From Lotus japonicus (taxonomy: Eukaryota > Streptophyta > Magnoliopsida > Fabales > Fabaceae), in assembly GCF_012489685.1 (NCBI RefSeq), contig NC_080044.1:31985021-32049020 (forward strand): 64,000 nt of DNA. Direction: 5' to 3'. The translations under genes were made by a program, and so were the position numbers. The notes beneath the pieces were generated by a model. It was not told the origin of the DNA. It did no database searches and saw nothing but the letters and a program-made list of their open reading frames with translations. Of the stretch, positions 56,960 through 64,000 are shown piece after piece; positions within the stretch are counted from its first letter, which is position 1, and each line of letters starts with the position of its first letter.

Positions 56960-59900
56960 TGTAAGGCCCGAGTTTTAGGCTTATGTTAAGTGAATAAACT
57001 TTTTATTCACGATTAGGGTTGATGTAATGTGAAGGGAAACCTGAACGAAAGTTTATTAAATGAAATATATTTATGAAGGAGAAAGTTCAGGAAAAGTTCA
57101 AGGATTTCATTATGATCGATAAAAGTTATAGCACGAACGTTTTACGCTTAAACCTAGGTCAGAAACCCTAGTATATAGCTAATTTTCACTTTTAGGCACG
57201 CTGGCAGTTAATTCCAAAAATCTTCAGAGAAAGGTTAGAATTTCTCTTCTTCCATATATAACAATCGTTTCGAGGCGAAACTCTAGGATCTACGAACGTC
57301 CGATTCCAATCATCGGAAGTTTGCCGAAACCGAATCCCTGGTATTTCAAAACCCTAGAATTTCCCGACTTTGAGGACTTTATCTATTCAGAGCTTCAAAT
57401 GAATATTACACACGCGTGCACCCATTTCTCTTGATGATTTCAATCTTTCTTCAGAAGGAAGTTTTCCATTCCGACATTCGAGGCAAAAAGCAACTTATCG
57501 GGTAAAATAGTTTTACACCGACTTTGCACCGACTTTGCATTAGTTGCCAAAAATACAAGGAGACATCTTCTTAGCTTGGGAATTCCTTTGCCAAAACCTA
57601 TCTTAGAATTCATGGTGAATGACGCCGGAAAAATCGGATTCGCGGAACTTTCATTTTCCCGCGAATTTCCACCTTCTATATATAGCAAACAAAGGAAGAA
57701 AAAACACAATTTTCCTCCATTTTCTCTCCTCTAAACCGCGGCCAAGAACAAGGAAGAAGGAAGAAGAGTTTTTCTTCATCGTTTGCTTGATCGTCGATCA
57801 ATCAGTTGCTACTTCAAGGTTTCGAGGTATAGTCGCTAATCCTTACCTCCGATCGCTTTTTCCATAGCTTTTCTGTAGAGTTTTCTGAGCGGATAGTTTA
57901 TGGGTTTTTGCAAAACTATCCTGAATCTTTCATTTCTGATTCTAAACCTCTTCTATGTATGCCCAAGATCACTTCTGCCGGATTAGATTTTCCGTTATGT
58001 CGCCGGAATTCCGCCGGAATCAATTTGAACCTAAAATACCCATTTTATGTAGTTTTTGAGTAAAGTTCCAACCTCTAGGCTGAAAACTATCGCCTTAGCT
58101 TAGTGCTAGTAGGATTAGTTGTCATAAACGTCGTTGGTGACGTCCCTGCAAAATTTTATTTTTGGGATTTCAGTTTTGAATATCCTAAGTTAAAAATCAT
58201 GACCAAAATACCCCTGCGACAGTTTTTGATCCGATAATTTTTCCGAGTTCAGAATACCCTTAGTTACGGCTTATGAAAGCATAGGAACCAAGTTTGATCG
58301 AAGAAAAATCGAACCCTACAATTACCTATAGTGGCCGAGAGCTATAAGGGGGGAGGAGGAAATTTCCTTTTCCGAAAACTTGTCTTTTCGCGCTAGATTA
58401 TCGTACCTTAGAGTATAGATTACTTCGAGTAACCTTAGTAAGTATCGATAGCTTAGTTTCTGATAGATTCTGTTTGATTTTTGTGGTTTTGTTCTAAAGG
58501 TGATTTTGAGGAATTTCCTGAGGATCAACACCTTGCTTGTGAAGAAGAGTTTGAAGTTTTTGCTGGAGAACCTTCAGGTGAGGGCTTCTCACTGAATCTC
58601 TAGTTAATGCTTAGGGTCGATATTTCGACATTGTTTACTGTTTATGCACTGAGATTGTGTGTGATTGAAAATGTTTTCTGAGGCTTCGGCTGACAATGTA
58701 GATGATTCATCTACTGAATGTTTTTGAAGATTGACTTACATGCTATGTGCTATGTGGGTAATCTAGGATGTGTGGTGCATGCTTTATATGCTAAGTGCTA
58801 AGTGTTTATGATGCGATTTATTGATATATGACATGTTGTTGATTGTGATGATTTAAATATGCTTTACACTGAAAATCTGAGATTCTGAATGGTGAGAATA
58901 GCGGGCAGGTCATGCCGATTTTATTTTGAGAGTTTTGAGAAAGTTTGATAGGACGAACGAGGTTCGGGCCTTGTATAGGGTTTATGGATCGAGACATTCT
59001 CTGGAGTCATTTGGGGATTCGAAGATCCCGAGAACTTATAGGAATTGCGATAAGACTAAAAAGGATATTATTTTGAAAAGAAAATTCATAAGACATTAAA
59101 TAACCTCTAAATCTTTAAGTAAGGGTAATAATCTCGAAAGGAGGCTTTGGATGAAAATCATAGTATGGAAAACGAGAAGTGTCGTTGGATCCAAGTGTTG
59201 AGTCTGTTGTTGTTGTGCTGATGGAGCAGCGATGTTGTTGGGCTATCCTGGGGATGAGTCCGGGGAACCGTTAGTTCCCGAGTATGTGATACTCTTGTGC
59301 CGTTGGAGCAGCGATGTTGTTGGGCTATCCTGGGGATAAGTCCGGGGAACCGTTAGTTCCCGAGTATGTAATACTCTTGTGCTGTTGGAGCAGCGATGTG
59401 TGTTGTGAAGTGTGTCTTTTGTCGCAGAATCGACTTTGCCTTAGGGTAAGATTTTAGAGACTTTAATTTACCTAGAACACGTGGCGACGTGTCGAGTGAG
59501 ATCGGAGGCGTTGGTTGACTAATCATCCTGCATTCATGCAACATTAATGGGGTATTAACACAGGACGTACTCTGGACCTCGTCGGATTCCAAAATGGTCA
59601 TAAGACCCGGATTTCCGTGATAGAGCGTCTGTAGACGTCTCTTGTAGCAGACCGAAATGGCAGACCTACGGGTTACGGCTGATCTGACTACCGTTGTTGT
59701 TGGAGTAAGAGGCACGCGGGCCGAAATGGCACCACCGTGGCTGGTGAAGGGCTGATCCGTTGATGTCCATCCGTTCCGGATTGCATATTGGTTGACTGGG
59801 TTAACCTGCATACATATCATGCAACATGCATACTAATTTAGTTGTTGAGTGTGATTGCTATTTGATTATCTTACTTGTAACATGCTAAGTGTTATTATTG

Positions 59901-61032
59901 CGTTCATGTTATTGTGGAACATGCAACCCTAGGAATGATATCTTTAGCTATAAGCCTAAGTGGCTATCTATTATTTGTACCTATTGGGTTTATTATCTAC
60001 ATAGTTCTTTAGAGTTGACCCTCGCGTCTTCTGTGTGTGTTTTGGCGGACAACGCCTTTTGTCAGATGAACATTGCGGATTGGTTCGCAATGGTCCACCC
60101 TTCGGGGGGGATTAGGTACGAGATGATCGACCAGGACGACCCCGGGTCGTGGGTGGTTGACCCCGCGAGCCACCGAGCGACGTATTCGGGGCGTATCATG
60201 GAGGACCACGTGGATAGTGGAGGACTCTTGAGGTCAGGAGTGTTGAGGCGATGCTCTATCAGCTTCAACTTGCCACCGGGCGTTCACTGTGGACCAGGTC
60301 TTGGAGGAGCACCGCCGCCACCGTCATCTTCAGAGGAGGAGGATCCCTCAGAGGAGATTCCAGTGGGAGTGCCTTCGGCAGGGTCTAGTGCACCCTCCGT
60401 TGCGATCATTGATGATCAGGGTTCAGGCCCTAAGCCCGTGAGTCCAGCATCGGAGAGCGTTGCAGGAGCGAGGGGAGGACGGATAGGGTTGATAGACTTG
60501 GTCGTTCTGGATTCGGATTCAGACGACGATCATGCTAGCACATAGTTTTGAGTGTTGGTATGAGCTCCTCGAGTTAGGATTAGTGTAGGAGTAGAGTTTT
60601 AGCTCTGACAGTCTTGCTTCATTTGTTACTTAGGGGACAGGGTAGATCCGCCTATAGCTTTTTGTGTGGTTTCCTTACGGGAATCACAGAGAGTTGGTTG
60701 GACTTAGGAGGTCTTATTTTCAGGCCATTGGGTCAGCTGATTCTCAGTTTTGAGGGATGGTGTTGCGGGCACTTCACCCTTTTCATTTGGTTTGTATATA
60801 TTGCCTACGGGCATTGCACTTTTCTTTCCGTCACTGGAGGTTACTCGTGACGAGGTTGTTACTTACAGCGGGGGCTGTTTATATATTGTATATTAGTTTT
60901 ATTACTTTTCGCATTTGGGTTTTATTTAATTCAGTCTTGTCTTAGTTATTATCAAAAAAAAATATTCACGTTTTTCCGCATTAAGTTTACTTTTGGTTAC
61001 TAAAGTGACGCCACCGAAATCGGGGTGTTACA
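56960..61032 (+). mobile_element. 3' LTR of autonomous chromovirus D
   Basis: 4073 bp, offset 8763 from the 5' LTR. Differences seen include 57403, 57416, 58462, 58473, 59301 and 60424. The TGTAC target-site copy follows at 61033-61037. Confidence 0.96.
60066..60545 (+). CDS. LTR-borne ORF with SIM-like tail, intact (3' LTR)
   Basis: Translates identically to the 51303-51782 copy. The one substitution noticed in the ORF (GGTTCGGGC to GGTTCAGGC) is silent. In this position it lies downstream of the 3' LTR promoter and could be expressed without gag. Confidence 0.6.
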   Translation: MNIADWFAMVHPSGGIRYEMIDQDDPGSWVVDPASHRATYSGRIMEDHVDSGGLLRSGVLRRCSISFNLPPGVHCGPGLGGAPPPPSSSEEEDPSEEIPVGVPSAGSSAPSVAIIDDQGSGPKPVSPASESVAGARGGRIGLIDLVVLDSDSDDDHAST

Positions 61033-61040
61033 TGTACGAG

Positions 61041-61041
61041 A

Positions 61042-61097
<56 letters not shown>
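61041..61097 (+). repeat. (CT)n microsatellite
   Basis: About 28 CT units with one TTT interruption. It resumes the host sequence after element D and probably belongs to a 5' untranslated region. Confidence 0.95.
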
Positions 61098-61098
<1 letters not shown>

Positions 61099-61313
61099 GT
61101 GGTGGTTGATAACAATCTTCCATCCTCCAATTCTTCAAGGTCTTTTGGCACATGCACTATAATCTACAAAGGTAAGAATAGTCTCTTGAATTAATGCATG
61201 CGTATGCTTGTTTTCATTTTTTTTTGCCTGATATGTGAGACGAAGTTGTCAAAAGGCGTCGCGAATATTGTTGTATGCCTCGTGCTATTGATTGCTTCTC
61301 ACCTGATTATGCA
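61098..61313. other. Post-insertion flank with a possible splice donor
   Basis: CAAAG|GTAAGAA near 61171 is a good donor. No ORF is recognised. If this is a gene start, its body was displaced by the copia element that begins at 61314. Confidence 0.4.
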
Positions 61314-62232
61314 TGTTGTTCCTGCCAAGAACGTAGAGATAGGGTATAGTACCTAGAGTGAAGAGATTGCAACAAGAGAGAGAATCTATAAAGGGAATGT
61401 ATAATCGCTTAGAGAGAGAAAATAACTAAATTTAGAGTTTGTTATTGATCAAATGAGCTAAGAGTCCCTTTCATATGGTATTCGCTCCCTATTTATGGGC
61501 TAGGGGCTGGGCCTTGTGAGATTAACTACCTCTATTGAGCCAGTTGGGCCTCGAGTTCAACTACCTTTTCTACCTATCTCTACTCGTGGCTTATTACTTA
61601 GTCATCCCCCTATGTATAAGAGCCCCTCTCACTTTCTCACTCTCAATCACTGCCATAGTGATTGAACTCTAACAAGAGTACAAAGACATATCTCATGATC
61701 ACACAACTAACACAACTCTTAGCTTACAACTATGGCATAAAGCTGCTATGAGAACACTCAGTATGAACTTAATAAACCCTAATACAAAACACACGGTGAG
61801 CACCTAGCAACTAGGTCTTGGGTCTTCATAAGTAATAGTCTTCCAGGCCTTGTCTTCGATGGGCTTGAAAGTACACACAGTCCATACACAATAACAGGAA
61901 GTTGTTTCAGAAACAAAACAATAACGAATCTGCACAGAATCTCCAAACCGTGAATTAAGGTGCAGATACAAACTTCCACAATTAACTCCAAATCAAACCC
62001 TTGTGAACCGGGTTTGACAACACTAAATATCTCCCTTGACGGCTGAAAGAAGCTTCCAATAATAACCTAACTTGATCACAAACTAATCAACACAAAGCTT
62101 CTCAAAAACTACCAAGTAACATAAAATCGCCCAGGGACAAATGTCATTGCACGATGTTGCAACATCTTGTCCAACAACTTAGCACACACATACATTAGCC
62201 AAAATGCAGACAACCATAACCAAGGAACAACA
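61314..62232 (-). mobile_element. 3' LTR of a reverse-oriented SIRE-like copia element
   Basis: 919 bp. On the minus strand it starts TGTTGTTCC and ends GGAACAACA, perfect 9-bp terminal inverted repeats. A minus-strand TATA box (CCCATAAATAGGG) lies near 61484-61500. A polypurine tract abuts its start. The partner LTR is not in the window. Confidence 0.7.
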
Positions 62233-62248
62233 ATCTCCCCCTTTGTCA
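62233..62248 (-). promoter_or_regulatory. Polypurine tract of the copia element
   Basis: The minus strand reads TGACAAAGGGGGAGAT just before the LTR start, typical of SIRE/Maximus elements. Confidence 0.7.
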
Positions 62249-62518
62249 AATTTTAGCTAATACAAATCACTAACATAAAGCTCTTCAAAACTCAACCAGC
62301 AGCACAAGAGCATCATAACATACCAAGGTTGCTAAATAAATCATCACACATAGCTATTATCAGCAGTTATACACAACCATAAGTAGTACTAAAACACGAC
62401 AAAATAAATTAGAGTTCCACAGCAGATAACCATAAGCAATCATCCTTCACAATAGACAAACTAAGAACATCAGAAATCACTGCATACCAGAAACTACTGC
62501 AACAGTACTACTACTACT
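62249..62518 (-). other. 3' untranslated region between env-like ORF and polypurine tract
   Basis: No ORF. A second AAGGGGGAGTAGAG run lies next to the ORF stop on the minus strand. Confidence 0.5.
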
Positions 62519-63052
62519 CTACTCCCCCTTATTAGCATAATTTGGCAAAGGCTCATTGAAGATCATAGGAAGAGAGTCATCTTCTTCTTCTCTAGTGGTT
62601 TCATAGTGAGCTTCCTCTTCTTCAACAACAGCATTCTCATCCCCAGCAATCTCAGCTTCCTCTTCAACCTCTTCTTCCTCAGCAGCAGCAAGAACCTCAG
62701 TCAGAGACTGGATTAGTTGATCAACATTAAGTTTCCTCACCTTACAGGCCTGTATGGTGTCTTTCGGGGTCTTTGAAACTTCCTGCAATTCAACCACAAT
62801 GTCTTCCTTGCTTGACCCAGGTGCCTTAGTACCATTGACACTGGTAGTTCCTCTAGCAGCAGATAGCATAAAGTCTGGAAAATGTGGTCCAGTAAACAGG
62901 CGATAATCAAATTTGAGAGGGAGATGCTTCTTACCTAGAGGTTCATCAACCCTCAAAATGTTAGGATGTTGTTGCAGAATAAGCCCAGAGAGAAGACATG
63001 GAAATAGAATAGGCAGCTTAACAGCAAAAGATCCAGCATGCTTGTTGGACAA
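62519..63052 (-). pseudogene. Env-like ORF, C-terminal part, SIRE-type copia
   Basis: 177 residues: KHAGSFAVKLPILFPCLLSG, LPLKFDYRLFTG, PGSSKEDIVVELQEVSK and a Glu-rich tail. These blocks are typical of the C-terminal half of legume SIRE env-like ORFs. The N-terminal part is missing because at about 63053 the sequence changes to an unrelated stretch. It belongs to a different lineage from the ORF at 330-2831. No viral-type fusion peptide or transmembrane segment is evident in this part. Confidence 0.65.
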
Positions 63053-63227
63053 TCTGCAAGTGCACAGATATTTTCGGGTTTTAATATCGAATCCACAGGG
63101 ACCGTGAGTGAGAATTATGGTTTAAGCTTGAAGCTTGTGAGTTTTGAAAGCGAGTAAAATTCGGAATTTGATTTGATTGTTTGTAACAAAGAGTTTATAA
63201 AAATAAACAAGAGTAAAGAGTTGTAAA
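63053..63227. other. Unclassified repeat-like segment
   Basis: Contains ATCTGCAAGTGCACAGAT, partly self-complementary, and AATATCGAATCCACAGGG, a phrase common in plant retroelement leaders. The family is not identified. Confidence 0.35.
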
Positions 63228-64000
63228 TGTAACGCCCCAATTTCTCGAGTACCACACAGTAAACCAAAGGTCACAATTTTCATAAAGAATTTTCGCTGAT
63301 TCAATTATTAATCTTCACTTAGTGGTAAAGGATTCATTTTACAAAAACTCTTAAAACTTTAATCGCAAATCATTTAAAATCGAATTGTGCGTCTAAATAC
63401 AAATAATCAAAATAACTGAAACGATACTTGTAATTAAAATAAAAGTAACCGTAGTCACACCCATCTGTGTAAATAACCAAGTACAAAATTGTTAACTTAT
63501 TACTTCTGAAAATGAAACGGCAAAATCATAATAAATAGTTCAATGAAATAAGAAAGTAATTAAAATCCGATGCTTCACTCCCGAGTCCCCAAGTAGACTA
63601 CCCTCAATCTCTGTCCTTGTCTTCACTGGAAATCTCCACAAGCTCAATCCCGAATAAATCTCTGTCCCGGCGGCGCTTCTTCAAAGGCGGCTCGGCTAGT
63701 GGAAGAGACTCAAGTGGCAAATCAAGAGGGCCCAACACACAACATGCCTCCATGTCGCCCCACCAAGAAGGTGCCACAGGTACACGTCCAGCCATCCCCG
63801 TCTTGTCATCAAGCCTTGGCTCTTCAGCTGGCGTCTGAGTTGGAACAACGATCTGCTCCACTAGTCTCGGGCACTCTACTGCTACCTCTTCAGAAGGGTC
63901 ATGTTCCTCTGAAGCTACATGAGATCCTACATCCTCTGGGAAATAGAACCGTGGAGGTAGATAGGGCAAGGTGATGACTCCACCCATCATCCGTTGTATC
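63228..64000 (-). mobile_element. Inverted LTR end, runs off the window
   Basis: TGTAACGCCCCAATTTCTCGAG is the reverse complement of an LTR end of the TGTTACA type, from a lineage distant from B-D. It includes the minus-strand ORF at 63604. The TATA box and LTR start lie beyond 64000. Confidence 0.6.
63604..63999 (-). CDS. LTR-borne ORF, distant lineage, partial
   Basis: The minus-strand frame is open across the window edge. An internal Met is at 63990. IQRMMGGVITLPYLPPRFYFP matches the VLRRxxxSFNLPPGVHC block of the other copies in spacing and hydrophobic pattern. A Glu/Pro linker with HDPSEEV, a basic PLKKRRRDRD that could be a nuclear localisation signal, and the tail GIELVEISSEDKDRD, again hydrophobic then Ser/acidic, follow. 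The stop lies 376 bp from the LTR end. It is the most diverged member, and homology rests on position and motif order. Confidence 0.5.
   Translation of the reverse strand: MQRMMGGVITLPYLPPRFYFPEDVGSHVASEEHDPSEEVAVECPRLVEQIVVPTQTPAEEPRLDDKTGMAGRVPVAPSWWGDMEACCVLGPLDLPLESLPLAEPPLKKRRRDRDLFGIELVEISSEDKDRD

Noticed and set aside
61042..61097. CT tract as a regulatory GAGA element
   Set aside because: It may be regulatory, but nothing beyond a simple microsatellite is shown by the sequence.

Overview
This window is plant nuclear DNA, most likely from a eudicot and plausibly a legume. The evidence is chromovirus-type Ty3/gypsy retrotransposons with a tRNA-iMet primer site, SIRE/Maximus-like Ty1/copia env-like ORFs, a Plant Mobile Domain gene and AT-rich intergenic DNA. 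The species assignment is inference. I saw no bacterial genes, rRNA, tRNA or CRISPR array. About 80% of the window is nested retrotransposon DNA.

Layout. 1-2831: broken env-like ORF of a SIRE-type copia element. 2832-20220: non-autonomous chromovirus B. Its 5' LTR was opened by an inverted solo LTR (6649-16159, target-site duplication CGCTA). That LTR carries a truncated third LTR with a 720-bp duplication, and a plus-strand solo LTR (11958-15510, TSD GAATT). B has an intact gag ORF, a decayed pol remnant and a truncated 3' LTR. 20221-26609: fused fragments of other chromoviruses. 27706-29283 (minus): the one convincing host-type gene, a Plant Mobile Domain protein. 30369-33860: a chromovirus 3' end with a small reverse-oriented LTR element inserted in it (TSD AGTTA). 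35460-46408: an RPA70-like gene fragment (minus) split by element C. C is a non-autonomous chromovirus (35651-46149, TSD ATTTT) whose two 3610-bp LTRs look identical. 48197-61032: element D, a full-length chromovirus with an uninterrupted 1479-aa Gag-Pol, 4073-bp LTRs and TSD TGTAC, inserted between a TATA box and a CT tract. 61314-63052: 3' end of a reverse-oriented SIRE-like copia element. 63228-64000: start of another inverted LTR.

D is the only element here that could be autonomous. B (gag only) and C (zinc-knuckle remnant) share one internal deletion junction and would need enzymes in trans. The most interesting signal is inside the LTRs. Several diverged LTR lineages carry, between the promoter and gag, a conserved ORF of about 150 residues. 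It has an MxxADW...PSGG...HRAxYxGRxMED...LPPxVHCGPG core and an acidic C-terminal tail resembling a SUMO-interacting motif. Upstream lies an exactly 78-nt putative micro-exon that is open in the same frame in five lineages. RNA hairpins with compensatory changes accompany these features. I know of no described function for this LTR-borne module. Splicing, translation and function are inferred from sequence only.
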